This document shows, piece after piece, positions 34,541-43,816 of a stretch of DNA of 64,000 nucleotides. Location of the stretch: NCBI RefSeq assembly GCF_013204845.1, contig NZ_JABMKY010000028.1:1-64000 (forward strand), written 5' to 3'. Both the position numbers and the translations under genes were made by a program. Origin of the DNA: Paenibacillus qinlingensis. Its GTDB lineage: Bacteria; Bacillota; Bacilli; Paenibacillales; NBRC-103111. The number at the start of each line of letters is the position of its first letter. Within the stretch, counting starts at the first letter, position 1. The notes under the pieces are model-generated. The model did not search any database. It saw only the letters and a list, made by a program, of their open reading frames with translations, and had not been told where the DNA came from.

Positions 34541-34625
34541 TGACTTCACTCGACTTTATCTTGCTTCACTTTACTTCACTTTACTTCACTTTACTTCACT
34601 TCACTTACTTCACTTTACTTTACTC
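34541..34625. repeat. Tandem 10-bp repeat (TTACTTCACT)
   Basis: The unit TTACTTCACT is perfect three times in 34571-34600, with degenerate units on both sides. The wider tract 34487-34660 is pyrimidine-rich on this strand. No protein reading makes sense. The rest of the gap 34143-34849 holds the family A element, a short GC-rich tract of CGGGTG-like units (about 34190-34215) and a terminator. Confidence 0.7.
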
Positions 34626-34760
34626 CCTACTACTTTACTCTTCCCCGCCAACTCTACTCGCAATCAGCATATCCCTACCTTTCATTAGAGCAAGCTTAGG
34701 GATATCCAAGTGATTCAAGGAACACACCACGGCTTATCTTGTGAACTTATAATTTCTCGC

Positions 34761-34820
34761 AAAAAATAGAGGCCCGATGCACGTCGACCATTCCATCGGT
34801 CAACATCACATCAGGCCTTT
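34761..34820 (-). terminator. Terminator after the hybrid kinase
   Basis: An interrupted stem AGGCCTGATG.../CATCGGGCCT with inner GACCG/CGGTC-type pairing is followed on the minus strand by CTATTTTTT. It also has a TTTTGTCTTTT tail on the plus strand. Confidence 0.7.
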
Positions 34821-34849
34821 TGTCTTTTCACTTTCAACAGTCTACATGG

Positions 34850-37800
34850 TCATTGAGCTTCACTTAATACAATACCGGGACTATTGCCATGTCCAAGTAT
34901 TGCGTCAATCTCATACTGAATTTGTCTCAGAATGTGTATGACTTCCTGTGGATGGATGCCATTCTCCAGTTCTTTCTCCATAGCGAGCACCCCCGCCACC
35001 AGCGCATCTGCGTAGAAATTCACAGCGATCCCTTTAAGGGTGTGAATCTTCCTTTTTACCGCAACAAGCTCCCCGCCATCTATAAACGGGATCAGCTGAT
35101 CATAGAAGTTATGATAATCCTGCTTAAATCTCTCCAGCATATACTGGAAAATATGCAGCTTCTGATCAATATTCCGCAGTAATTGCTCCACACCTACACC
35201 TGGATATTGGTCCAACAAACTCAATTGATTCCATTTCCCTAACATATCTGTCAGCTGCCGTTCCGTAATCGGTTTAACGAGCAAATCATTCATGCCCAGC
35301 TTCAGCAGCTGCATGCGATCTTGCATAAGCATATTCGCGGTGAGTGCTACGATGGGCACGAGGTTCAAATGCTTGCGCTGCCTCAGCTTCTGTGTAGCCT
35401 CATAGCCATCCATCTCTGGCATATGTATATCCATGAGAATCAGCTTCCATGGCTGGCTGTCAGCCAATTCCAAAGCTTCAAGACCATTCTGTGCGATCAC
35501 CGTATGATAGCCCAATTGCTTCAATTGCTCCGAAATGACGAGCTGATTGATCTCATTGTCTTCTACCACGAGAATGTTCCCTTTCGACTCCGTCCCCCGC
35601 TCCGCTTCCGCGTGAGTCATCAGCGTAGTTTCCGCTGCAATCGTTCGGATCTCCCTTTGAGCTAGTCCCTCGATAGCCAGCTTCAGATTCGCTCTACTTA
35701 CTGGCTTCACAAGCACAACATCGGCTTGCAGTGCCTCTGGCAACTCTGACATCCATTCCCTGCCATCCAGTGTCGTATACGCAATGATCTGCGTACGTGA
35801 ACGGTCAATAGGTGCGATCACTCGCTCTAACCCATCCTGATACTCGAGATCTTCCATTTGCATATCGAGAAGCACATAGTCAACAGGCGAGTCGTTCCAT
35901 GCATCTTTCTCTAAAGCTGCCACCAATTCCGACGCTGTAGCTACGTGATCTGTCTGTAAGTGCATCGCTTCAAGTAATTCAGCGATATGCTTAGCAACAA
36001 GAGGATGATCTTCGGCAATCCGAATTCGCTGATTCTGACAAGAATTAGGATTCGGCAGCCCCCTATTTGGCTGCACGTCCTCTTCCGAACAAGCTTTCCC
36101 TAGCATTAAGTTGAAATAGAATCGACTTCCTTGGCCAAGGGTGGACTCCACTTGCAAAACACCACCCATGGACTGCACCAAATGTTGGCAGATGACAAGA
36201 CCTAAGCCTGTCCCCCCATATCGCCGACTCATCGATGTATCTGCTTGTGAGAACGGAACGAAGAGCTTCGAGAGCTGCTCCTTAGAGATTCCGATGCCCG
36301 TATCCTCCATGGCAAACGAGAGTAAGTACCCCTCATCTGACTTTTCCTCTAGAGCGACTTTCAATCTCAAATAACCCCTCTTGGTAAACTTAATCGCATT
36401 ATTCGTTAGATTAATGAGCACTTGCTCTAAGCGAAATGGATCACCACTGACGAGATCAGGCAGATCCTCCGACGTTTCGAGTATAATCTCGATTCGGTTC
36501 TTCCCTAGCGATACACTCGTAAGATCAGCTACCTTTTGGAGGGATGCCTCCAGAGAGAAATCTACCGTTTCTAGGGACATTTTACCCGCTTCAAGCTTCG
36601 AGAAGTCAAGAATATCATTAATCGTAGCAAGTAGAACGTTAGAGGATGAATCAATTTTGCTCAAATAATCCTGCTGAATGGTAGTTAGCTCTGTCCTTTG
36701 TAAAAGTAAAGATAAACCGATGATCCCGTTGAGCGGCGTTCGTATTTCATGACTCATCCTAGCCAAGAACTGACTCTTAGCCCTGTTAGACTGATCCGCT
36801 TCTTCGCGTTTCTTCAGATCCGTAATATCGTGGACCGTTCCCGTTACACCATCAATTTCCTTTTCATCTTCCGTGAATAGCGGTGACAACGTCACATTGT
36901 AGGCATGCTCGGACCCATCCGGATGGAGAAGGTGAATACCGAACTGTTGCGTTTTTCGCTGCAGAACGGTTTGTTCAAACCCTAGTTCCCATGTCTCCGG
37001 CTCGTCCATTTGGACCAATTCGGTTAGCAGCTTTCCTTTTACTTGGTCGGCATCCATCTGATACGTCAGATACATCTTACTATTGGACGAAGCAATCGTA
37101 CCATCCAATCGAAATCGAAATATGAAGTCTTCTGAGTTTTCTACCAAGGTCCGATACTGTTCATCTCTTGTTCTTGCTTTAATCAAAGCAGCGCGTTGCT
37201 CCGTCACATCACAAGCAGAACCAATCAATTCAATGACATAACCATCTTTATAGACGGGCTGTAGACTGACTAGGATATTAAAGCCGTTATAGTCATATTC
37301 GTAATTGACACGTTCACCTTGCCATGCCTTTTCGTAATAGTGCTGTATACGTGCCAGAAAAGATTCATTAAATACATTCACTTCACTTATTTTCTTGCCA
37401 ATAAACTGGCTTGGTTTCAGACCCAGCATCTGCAATAGCTGTCCTTCAATAACAATGTAAACGAATTCATCACGATGTTTATGGAGCTTAAACGTGAATC
37501 CAGGTTGAAAACGCAGCATATCCAGCAATTCTTCCTCGACCTGCCGGATCTGCCCTTTATATTCCCGATTTCGAAGTAAATACCGCATGAAGCAAGCGAT
37601 TACAAAAACACAAATTAACTGATAGCTGATGTATTTCAGAATAACATCCAGTGAAGTCTTGAATACGAGCCATATCATGGCATAATAAAAAGCAAAAAAG
37701 AACGTAGACGCATACAGCCATCTCATCCAATACGCTTTTACTTGGGCAAATATGATGCCAGTTCCAGTAATCGCTGCAAGGCCAATAAAGAAAAGCGGCA

Positions 37801-38119
37801 AAGAAATCGCACCTTCCACGACAAATCTAGCTATCCACACACACGCAAACGTAATGAATAGAGAAAGCATTCCTCCCATATAGGCAGCTAGCAGCAAACC
37901 GACACCACGGAAATTCAAACTCACCTGTGGCGCCATTTGAATACTGAAATTCATCAAGACGACCACAAGCGCACCATGCGCCAAACCTATGTAGACTTTA
38001 TGTAACCAAGTTGGCCTCTGATCAAGCTTCATGACAAGTAAGAAATGTTCCACAACTACGACAAAGACCGTTATTAACGCAAAATTGACAATCAAATCAC
38101 GCAACAGAACAATCACCAA
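34850..38119 (-). CDS. Hybrid sensor histidine kinase (5TM-LYT, PAS, HisKA, HATPase, two REC, Hpt)
   Basis: The 1089-residue phosphorelay kinase has a membrane part of five to six helices (1-185) like 5TM-5TMR_LYT, two PAS-like domains (205-310, 318-435) and HisKA with H457 in MSHEIRTPLNG. HATPase follows (LEQVLINLTNNAIKF, GLGLVICQHL). The first receiver (about 710-830) is degenerate around IAEDHPLV, with VLLDMQMED. The second is canonical (ILVVEDNEINQ, LILMDIHMPEMDG). A C-terminal Hpt domain has the phospho-His in RKIHTLKGIAVN. The start codon is a TTG or GTG at 38116-38119 with only a weak ribosome site. It is followed upstream by a REC-EAL protein and a divergent OmpR-type regulator, which probably form one pathway. 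Confidence 0.9.
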   Translation of the reverse strand: MVIVLLRDLIVNFALITVFVVVVEHFLLVMKLDQRPTWLHKVYIGLAHGALVVVLMNFSIQMAPQVSLNFRGVGLLLAAYMGGMLSLFITFACVWIARFVVEGAISLPLFFIGLAAITGTGIIFAQVKAYWMRWLYASTFFFAFYYAMIWLVFKTSLDVILKYISYQLICVFVIACFMRYLLRNREYKGQIRQVEEELLDMLRFQPGFTFKLHKHRDEFVYIVIEGQLLQMLGLKPSQFIGKKISEVNVFNESFLARIQHYYEKAWQGERVNYEYDYNGFNILVSLQPVYKDGYVIELIGSACDVTEQRAALIKARTRDEQYRTLVENSEDFIFRFRLDGTIASSNSKMYLTYQMDADQVKGKLLTELVQMDEPETWELGFEQTVLQRKTQQFGIHLLHPDGSEHAYNVTLSPLFTEDEKEIDGVTGTVHDITDLKKREEADQSNRAKSQFLARMSHEIRTPLNGIIGLSLLLQRTELTTIQQDYLSKIDSSSNVLLATINDILDFSKLEAGKMSLETVDFSLEASLQKVADLTSVSLGKNRIEIILETSEDLPDLVSGDPFRLEQVLINLTNNAIKFTKRGYLRLKVALEEKSDEGYLLSFAMEDTGIGISKEQLSKLFVPFSQADTSMSRRYGGTGLGLVICQHLVQSMGGVLQVESTLGQGSRFYFNLMLGKACSEEDVQPNRGLPNPNSCQNQRIRIAEDHPLVAKHIAELLEAMHLQTDHVATASELVAALEKDAWNDSPVDYVLLDMQMEDLEYQDGLERVIAPIDRSRTQIIAYTTLDGREWMSELPEALQADVVLVKPVSRANLKLAIEGLAQREIRTIAAETTLMTHAEAERGTESKGNILVVEDNEINQLVISEQLKQLGYHTVIAQNGLEALELADSQPWKLILMDIHMPEMDGYEATQKLRQRKHLNLVPIVALTANMLMQDRMQLLKLGMNDLLVKPITERQLTDMLGKWNQLSLLDQYPGVGVEQLLRNIDQKLHIFQYMLERFKQDYHNFYDQLIPFIDGGELVAVKRKIHTLKGIAVNFYADALVAGVLAMEKELENGIHPQEVIHILRQIQYEIDAILGHGNSPGIVLSEAQ

Positions 38120-38181
38120 CCCGTTTCTGACTCTAGTTCGGATACGCTTCTAACTTATCCTTCCTCATTCTATCATTTCAT

Positions 38182-39453
38182 TTAGGCTAGTTGATACAAC
38201 ATTTCTTCAATATGTTTAACTTCCACTGGTTTGCTAAAATAATAGCCTTGCACGAAGCGGCAGCCATACTCGCGCAGCACCTGCAGCTCCTCTTCGGTTT
38301 CAACGCCTTCTGCGACCACAGAGAGGTTCAATTGCTTCGCCATCGATAGCATGGTACTCACAATGATTGCATTCACTTGGCCATGTTGTAAACCTTTAAT
38401 AAAAGATTGATCTATCTTTATTTTATCCACCGGGAGGTCACGCAGGTAGCCAAGCGAGCTATAGCCTGTCCCGAAATCATCCATAGCAATGCGCAGTCCC
38501 AGCTCTTTGAGCTTCCCTAGTGTATCCGCAGCTAATCTGGCATCCACACTTAAGCTCTCTGTAATTTCAATTTCTAAGTACTTGGGCTCTAAGCCCGTTT
38601 CTTCCAGGATCGCTGCAATGATTCCGCTTAAACGACAATCGTTGAACTGCTTGCGCGATAAATTAACAGCTACAAACATGGGTGGCAAGCCCGCAAGCTG
38701 CCATTTCCGGTTCTGTCTACACGCTTCTCGCAGCACCCACTCTCCAATCTCGTGGATAAGCCCGCTTTCTTCTGCAATCGAGATAAATTCCGAAGGCGGG
38801 ACAAAGCCGACATCACCATTGTCCCAGCGAAGAAGACATTCCATCCCAACAACACAGCTCGTACTAATATCAACAACAGGCTGATAGACAAGATTAAATT
38901 CTTTCTTCGATATCGCGTGTCGTAGATGCAATTCAATGTCCATCCGTCTCTGCAGCAAAGCGCCATTGATTAACGGAGCGCCAGGCTGCAAACTGTCCAT
39001 ATATCCGTCTGAGTGTATGGTTGCAGGATATACACCTTTAACACCGTTTTGAACGGCAAGCTTACAACGTTCGAGGAAGTAAGTGACAACCCCCTTCCCC
39101 TCCAAACCCGAAACTAACATTTCTTTATGGAAATAGTCGACTGCACCAAAACGCATCGCTTGGATCGTTTGAGCCGAGCCTTCTGATGTCAGTGTACTTA
39201 ATATGATTACAGGAATAGGACTATGGTCCATGATTAACTGCAGTGCCGAAAGTCCCGATAAATCAGGCAAGTCCATATCAATGAGGATCAAGTCCGGTCT
39301 GTCACGAAACACACATGCTAGTGCAGCACTGCCATCTGCTACAACCTCTGACAGTATAAGCTGTTCATCCTGCTTTAATATGGTCGCAATGACCCCCTGC
39401 GTTCGTTCCAATCTACTCACTAATAGTACTCCATGCCTGCCTATCAGACTCAT
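38182..39453 (-). CDS. Response regulator with EAL phosphodiesterase domain
   Basis: An N-terminal receiver (about 1-125) has D59 in LILIDMDLP and FGAVDYFHKEM. A short linker leads to an EAL domain (about 170-420). The signature reads ECLLRW instead of EALLRW, but the metal-binding Glu remains. EITES, MDDFGTGYSSLGYL, KIDQSFI and VAEGVETEEEL are intact, so cyclic-di-GMP hydrolysis to pGpG is expected. The receiver resembles CheB-type domains. GAGGTGG precedes ATG 39453. It lies 62 bp upstream of the hybrid kinase on the same strand, consistent with an operon. Confidence 0.9.
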   Translation of the reverse strand: MSLIGRHGVLLVSRLERTQGVIATILKQDEQLILSEVVADGSAALACVFRDRPDLILIDMDLPDLSGLSALQLIMDHSPIPVIILSTLTSEGSAQTIQAMRFGAVDYFHKEMLVSGLEGKGVVTYFLERCKLAVQNGVKGVYPATIHSDGYMDSLQPGAPLINGALLQRRMDIELHLRHAISKKEFNLVYQPVVDISTSCVVGMECLLRWDNGDVGFVPPSEFISIAEESGLIHEIGEWVLREACRQNRKWQLAGLPPMFVAVNLSRKQFNDCRLSGIIAAILEETGLEPKYLEIEITESLSVDARLAADTLGKLKELGLRIAMDDFGTGYSSLGYLRDLPVDKIKIDQSFIKGLQHGQVNAIIVSTMLSMAKQLNLSVVAEGVETEEELQVLREYGCRFVQGYYFSKPVEVKHIEEMLYQLA

Positions 39454-39600
39454 TTCCCCGCCACCTCTTCAAGCCATTCTTACTTATACTACCAGTATAC
39501 TTTCCACTTATTAGGTTACTTACTTAAATCCTATGAATTTGACACCTTCTTTTCGCTAATATTTTACTAACATTTTTTTGAAATTCATAGATGAAAACGG

Positions 39601-39629
39601 TTTACTCTTAAAATTCGACAGCGTATAAT
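39601..39629 (+). promoter_or_regulatory. Sigma-A-type promoter of the OmpR-type regulator
   Basis: TTTACT at 39601-39606 and TATAAT at 39624-39629 are separated by 17 bases. It lies 91 bp upstream of the ATG at 39720. Confidence 0.6.
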
Positions 39630-39719
39630 AGAATTATTAGCTAAATATTAGCAACATCACTCACCTCATCACTTTTACGAATTTCAAATTAGAAAACTAT
39701 GCGTTAGGGGGACCTTCTA

Positions 39720-40433
39720 ATGGACAGAGTTCTATTAATTGAGGACGATGATATTATCGGTGAGATGATCTGCATGTATCTGAAGGAGGAAGATTTTTTA
39801 GTTCTCAGGTGCCACAATGGACAGGAGGGTCTAACGGCCTTACACAATTTCCAACCAGATCTGATTCTACTTGATCTTATTCTCCCAGACTTTGAAGGTA
39901 CAGAGCTATGCAATTCCTTACGAGGACTAACACCTGTTCCGATTATTATCATCTCCTCTAATTCCAAAGTCAGCGAGAAAATCGAAGCCTTTACCGTTGG
40001 TGCCGATGATTATTTATGCAAACCATTCAGTATGCATGAAATGAAGGCCCGCATCCAAGTCCTATTACGCCGCTTCAAAAAGGAACTACCCGCTGAGCAG
40101 CAACTTGCTACTCCTACCCCGATACGCCAACGGATAACCGTTCCCGCCATGGAGCTCCAAATTAATTTAGAGAAACGAACCTTGCACGTACGAGGTGAAT
40201 CGATCGAAATGACTTTCTCTGAGTTTGAGCTCATTCGATTGCTAGTTGAACATCCTGAACGGGTATATCGTCGCGAAGACCTGATCAATGCTTTACGCGG
40301 ATTCGACTCCTACATAAATGAGCGGGCGATTGATGTACATATTACGAATTTGCGCAGGAAAATCGAGATCAATCCCAAAGAGCCAAAATATATCAAGACC
40401 GTATGGGGCGTAGGCTATAAATTTGTCATCTAA
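39720..40433 (+). CDS. OmpR/PhoB-family response regulator
   Basis: The receiver (MDRVLLIEDDDIIGEM, D51-53 region in LILLDLILPDFEG, KPF motif in YLCKPFSMHE) is followed by a winged-helix effector (MTFSEFELIRLLVEHPERVYRREDLI, DVHITNLRRKI, TVWGVGYKFV). 237 residues is standard. No cognate kinase gene follows on this strand; the hybrid kinase at 34850-38119 across the divergent region is the likely partner. It ends at a strong terminator. Confidence 0.93.
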   Translation: MDRVLLIEDDDIIGEMICMYLKEEDFLVLRCHNGQEGLTALHNFQPDLILLDLILPDFEGTELCNSLRGLTPVPIIIISSNSKVSEKIEAFTVGADDYLCKPFSMHEMKARIQVLLRRFKKELPAEQQLATPTPIRQRITVPAMELQINLEKRTLHVRGESIEMTFSEFELIRLLVEHPERVYRREDLINALRGFDSYINERAIDVHITNLRRKIEINPKEPKYIKTVWGVGYKFVI

Positions 40434-40447
40434 GCCAATTACATATT

Positions 40448-40488
40448 GACCCGATCCAGGATTGGATAGGGTCTTATTTTTTTGTTTC
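40448..40488 (+). terminator. Rho-independent terminator
   Basis: GACCCGATCC / GGATAGGGTC with a 6-base loop is followed by TTATTTTTTTG. Confidence 0.9.
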
Positions 40489-40608
40489 TTTATTTAAAAA
40501 AATAGTAAAAAATGGGTTGACCTTCCAGTGGTATTCCGTTATCATTTGAATTCTGAACACCGCTGCCGCGGTAACTATAACTATGTAACTTACAGGTGAG
40601 GTATTCGT

Positions 40609-41211
40609 ATGCACAATGATAAGTACATGAGGAAACTAGGTACGTTAGGTCGAGGGAACAACGAATTATCTGATTTGTTAACTGACAGCACTGAGCACAC
40701 TGAGTATGAAAAAAAAGAAGATCATTTAGTCGCTTTGAAGAAAGCTGTCTGGGCTGCAGCAATCCCGGACCATCTCGATATCATTCATGTGGGGGAACAG
40801 CACATTCATATCTTCAGTTCCTCGGTTGAAGCACCCTATGTCATTCCCAACGGCATCCTCGATCTGAATCATCAATTCAACTTAAAGAAAGCTCCCAACC
40901 AAAGGCAGATCGCACTGTGTATCAAATGGCTGTCTTGTCGGCTTCCACCCACCTTACAGACTTTCGCTTGTATCGGCAGAGGACTCCATGCCCTGCAACA
41001 CTCACCCATTGAGCTTGAACAGGACCTCTATTGCTTACGCGAGGATTTCCTTCTTTTTGCGCAACAAATAGCCCTCCAAGAGATTCATACCTTATCTGCT
41101 GAATACCCTGCCAAGCCCGATTGGTTACAGGAAGTTGTTGCCTTGCACTGTGTTATTCTAGCAGGATTGTTCAAATCAGGTGCCTCCAGATTCATGCCGC
41201 ATCCGTTGTAA
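40609..41211 (+). CDS. Protein of unknown function (200 aa)
   Basis: I do not recognise the family. The protein is soluble, with a charged, probably disordered first 40 residues (DSTEHTEYEKKEDHL). A His-rich strand region follows (LDIIHVGEQHIHIF), then a mostly helical C-terminal half (ALCIKWLSCRLPPTLQTFACIGRGL; LYCLREDFLLFAQQIALQEIHTL). GGTGAGG lies eight bases before the ATG, and the gene ends at its own terminator. Its location after the signalling block is the only context. Confidence 0.7.
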   Translation: MHNDKYMRKLGTLGRGNNELSDLLTDSTEHTEYEKKEDHLVALKKAVWAAAIPDHLDIIHVGEQHIHIFSSSVEAPYVIPNGILDLNHQFNLKKAPNQRQIALCIKWLSCRLPPTLQTFACIGRGLHALQHSPIELEQDLYCLREDFLLFAQQIALQEIHTLSAEYPAKPDWLQEVVALHCVILAGLFKSGASRFMPHPL

Positions 41212-41262
41212 TCCACTTCCTTAACGGAACTAATCGAATTCAATATGAGGAATATGCGTGAT

Positions 41263-41290
41263 AAAGTCACTGGACACAGTGGCTTTTTAT
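41263..41290 (+). terminator. Rho-independent terminator
   Basis: AAAGTCACTG / CAGTGGCTTT with loop GACA and a T-rich tail lies 52 bp after the unknown gene. Confidence 0.85.
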
Positions 41291-41443
41291 TACGTACACG
41301 CATCCTTTACAAGACCATTTAAGCTATTGGATCAAGCAAATATATCGAGATTTGTATTTTCCGTTCTATTAGTTAGGCACGCTAAATATGAGTAGGGATT
41401 ATTACCTCTATTTACTTGTTATCTTTGATTGGGAGAGGGGGCA

Positions 41444-42142
41444 ATGAAGATGAAAGTTCAACAACTTGTTGAAGGTGTTTATCTGTTACCACTTGGGACC
41501 GTTAATGCGTACTTCATCCAAGCGGAGGATGGTCTTATTCTGATAGACACCGGCACGCCAGGAAGTGCTCCCCAAATTTTGGAGGGAATTCAAGCCATTG
41601 GCCACAAGCCGTCTGACTTGAAAACCATTCTACTGACGCATGGTCATCCTGACCATGTAGGTGGTACAGCTGCACTGAAGCGCGAGGTTCCGCAAGTAAA
41701 GATCTATATCAGCGAAGTGGATGCGCTGATCGTAGAGAAGGGGCAGCCGCAGCGACCGCTGACAGCAACGCCTGGACTGATGAATAAACTGTTGTTCCGT
41801 TTATTCATCAAAGAAACGCCGATAGAAACCTTTCCTATCGACGGCTATCTAAAAGCGAATGACACGCTTGACTTCGCTGCTGGTTTGCAAACGATCCCTG
41901 CTCCCGCGCATAGCGCAGGGCAACTGGCCTTGCTGCTGCCGAAGCAAGGCGGCGTGATGTTCGCCGCGGATGCAGCGGCGAATATGATGGGCCTTGGCTG
42001 GAGCATCGGCCACGAGAACTTCTCGCAAGCGAAGCAGGACTTGATACGCCTAGGGAAGGCGGAGTTCAACGTCGCTTGCTTTGGCCATGGCAAGCCTTTG
42101 CTCGCGAAGGCTTCGCAAACGTTTCGAGCCAAATGGGCGTAG
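41444..42142 (+). CDS. MBL-fold metallohydrolase
   Basis: The metallo-beta-lactamase fold is shown by the THGHPDHVGG zinc motif (HxHxDH), IPAPAHSAGQLALLLP with the third His, FAADAA with the bridging Asp, and a final His in CFGHGKPL. 233 residues from ATG 41444, which follows GGGAGAGGGGG; the frame opens at a TTG at 41429. Hydrolases of this small glyoxalase-II-like group act on thioesters, lactones or phosphodiesters. The substrate here is unknown, and no partner gene lies beside it. Confidence 0.9.
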   Translation: MKMKVQQLVEGVYLLPLGTVNAYFIQAEDGLILIDTGTPGSAPQILEGIQAIGHKPSDLKTILLTHGHPDHVGGTAALKREVPQVKIYISEVDALIVEKGQPQRPLTATPGLMNKLLFRLFIKETPIETFPIDGYLKANDTLDFAAGLQTIPAPAHSAGQLALLLPKQGGVMFAADAAANMMGLGWSIGHENFSQAKQDLIRLGKAEFNVACFGHGKPLLAKASQTFRAKWA

Positions 42143-42160
42143 TTTGGTGGATCAGAGGAG

Positions 42161-42397
42161 TTAGTCGATTATTTCGACTAGCTCGGGCCAAATTACTCCC
42201 CCGGCGCCCTTTAGTCCGATTTTGCCGAATTAATCCCGCTACGCGCGTCCATACATCTTAGTTAGTCCGAAATTGCCTAACTAAATCGCCCCAAACGACC
42301 CTCAAGCTAGGAAAACGGAGAAATAGTTCGGTAGAATCGGACTATTTCACCGTTTTCACAAGAACTCCCCGGTTTAGTTCGGGAAAATCGGACTACA
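42161..42397. repeat. Array of five short hairpins (family B, TAGTCCGA-type)
   Basis: Five imperfect palindromes of about 20-27 bp occur in series: AGTCGA..TCGACT at 42162, TTAGTCCG..CGAATTAA near 42211, TTAGTTAG..CTAACTAA near 42259, AATAGTTCG..CGGACTATT near 42322, and TAGTTCGG..TCGGACTA near 42375. They share the core TAGTYCGA. None has a T tail. The array fills the gap between the convergent MBL and ClC genes and differs from the family A elements. Confidence 0.6.
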
Positions 42398-42414
42398 ACG
42401 AGGGTTTCAACAAA

Positions 42415-42463
42415 TAAAACAGACCGTCCACAAGTAGACTTATCTACTTTACAGGACGGCCTG
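42415..42463 (-). terminator. Rho-independent terminator after the ClC gene
   Basis: GGCCGTCC-TGTAA-AGTAGA pairs with TCTACTT-GTGGACGGTC and is followed by TGTTTTATTTG on the minus strand. Confidence 0.85.
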
Positions 42464-42474
42464 TGTACACTCAC

Positions 42475-43782
42475 TCACTCTTTCTTCTTTACCTTGATCG
42501 AAGCCAGTGTTGCTCCCTCGGGCACAACGTGTCTTCTCGATTTGGACAAACCGATTCGCTGTGACGTGTATATCCCTGAGTGGCCGGAGAACAAATAGCT
42601 CACGATGCACGCCATGAACATGTAGAGGATCCCCTCGGAGCCGAATAACTCAACGCCCATGATGAAGCAAGCTAGCGGGGTGTTCGTCGCGCCACTGAAT
42701 ACAGCGATTAGCCCTAGCGCCGCTAAGAATGGCGCAGAAAGGCCCAATAAATCAGCTAGCGAATTGCCCAGGGTGGCACCAACAACGAACAGCGGGGTTA
42801 CTTCCCCGCCGAGATAACCAGCGCCGAGCGTGAGCGCGGTGAATACCGTTTTCCACAAGAAGGCGAAGTGAGCTACCGGCTCTTCAAAAGCTTGCTGCAG
42901 TAAAGGGATGCCCAGCCCCAGATAGTCCCTCGTTCTGAATACCGCAACAAGCGCGATAATGACAAGGCCGCCGACAAAGGCTCGCAATACTGGGTTCGCG
43001 AATAGCCGCGTGTACAGCTTTTTCATCCCATGAGTAAGCTCGCTAAAGAGGATACTAGCTAATCCGAAAAGGATCGACGCCAACACAACCTTGAGTATAA
43101 CCCCTGTGGATAACTCTGGTACGCTCCCCATGGCATAGTGAATATGTTGTATCCCCCAGGCTAGGGTAACGAGATGCGCTACCAAGCTGGCAATAAAGCA
43201 TGGGATCAGCGCCTGATACCTCACCATTCCAATGGCGACCACTTCCAAGCCGAAGACGGTTCCGGCAAGCGGTGTCCCAAAAACAGAGCCAAACCCGCTG
43301 CTGATGCCGCACATGAGCAAAATTTTGCGATCCGCCTCGTCCACACGGAAGATACGCCCTATCCACTCAGCGAAGCTTCCCCCCATTTGCACAGCTGTCC
43401 CTTCACGACCTGCTGATCCGCCAAATACGTGCGTGACCAGCGTCCCCATGAGCACCAGTGGAGCCATACGAAAAGGAATCGCTTCCTTCCCTCCGTGCAG
43501 CTGTTCTAGGATCAGGTTATTCCCCCGGCCTGAATTTTTGCCCATTTTCAGATAGATATAAGCCATCAGCGCCCCGCCTAGAGGTAAAAGGAACAACAAC
43601 CATGGGTGGTTCATTCGCTTCTCGGTAACAAGATCTAAGCTGGCTAGGAACAGCGCCGAAGCTGAACCTGTCACAATCCCCACTAGACTTCCATAGAAAA
43701 TCCATTTAATAAATGAACCTATTAATGCAACATGCATGAATGCAGCGGCGTGTGCAGCGAGTGCCCTTAGACGATGTTTCAA
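42475..43782 (-). CDS. ClC-family anion channel or antiporter
   Basis: The ~435-residue, multi-helix membrane protein has the ClC motifs GSAGREGTAVQMG (gating Glu E127) and GGEVTPLF. The usual first selectivity motif GSGIP is replaced by GRGNNL at 85-90. The combination of GREGT and a changed GSGIP is reminiscent of CLC-F fluoride/proton antiporters, but no fluoride riboswitch was found upstream, so chloride is also possible. The start is TTG 43782, eight bases after GGTGAG. It lies 34 bp after the SulP gene, in one operon. Confidence 0.85.
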   Translation of the reverse strand: MKHRLRALAAHAAAFMHVALIGSFIKWIFYGSLVGIVTGSASALFLASLDLVTEKRMNHPWLLFLLPLGGALMAYIYLKMGKNSGRGNNLILEQLHGGKEAIPFRMAPLVLMGTLVTHVFGGSAGREGTAVQMGGSFAEWIGRIFRVDEADRKILLMCGISSGFGSVFGTPLAGTVFGLEVVAIGMVRYQALIPCFIASLVAHLVTLAWGIQHIHYAMGSVPELSTGVILKVVLASILFGLASILFSELTHGMKKLYTRLFANPVLRAFVGGLVIIALVAVFRTRDYLGLGIPLLQQAFEEPVAHFAFLWKTVFTALTLGAGYLGGEVTPLFVVGATLGNSLADLLGLSAPFLAALGLIAVFSGATNTPLACFIMGVELFGSEGILYMFMACIVSYLFSGHSGIYTSQRIGLSKSRRHVVPEGATLASIKVKKKE

Positions 43783-43816
43783 CGTTAATTCTCACCCCTC
43801 ATTGAAAGGCCTAGTG

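Noticed and set aside
34541..34625. Repeats resembling a CRISPR array
   Set aside because: The unit is 10 bp with no spacers and no cas genes nearby; it is a simple tandem repeat.
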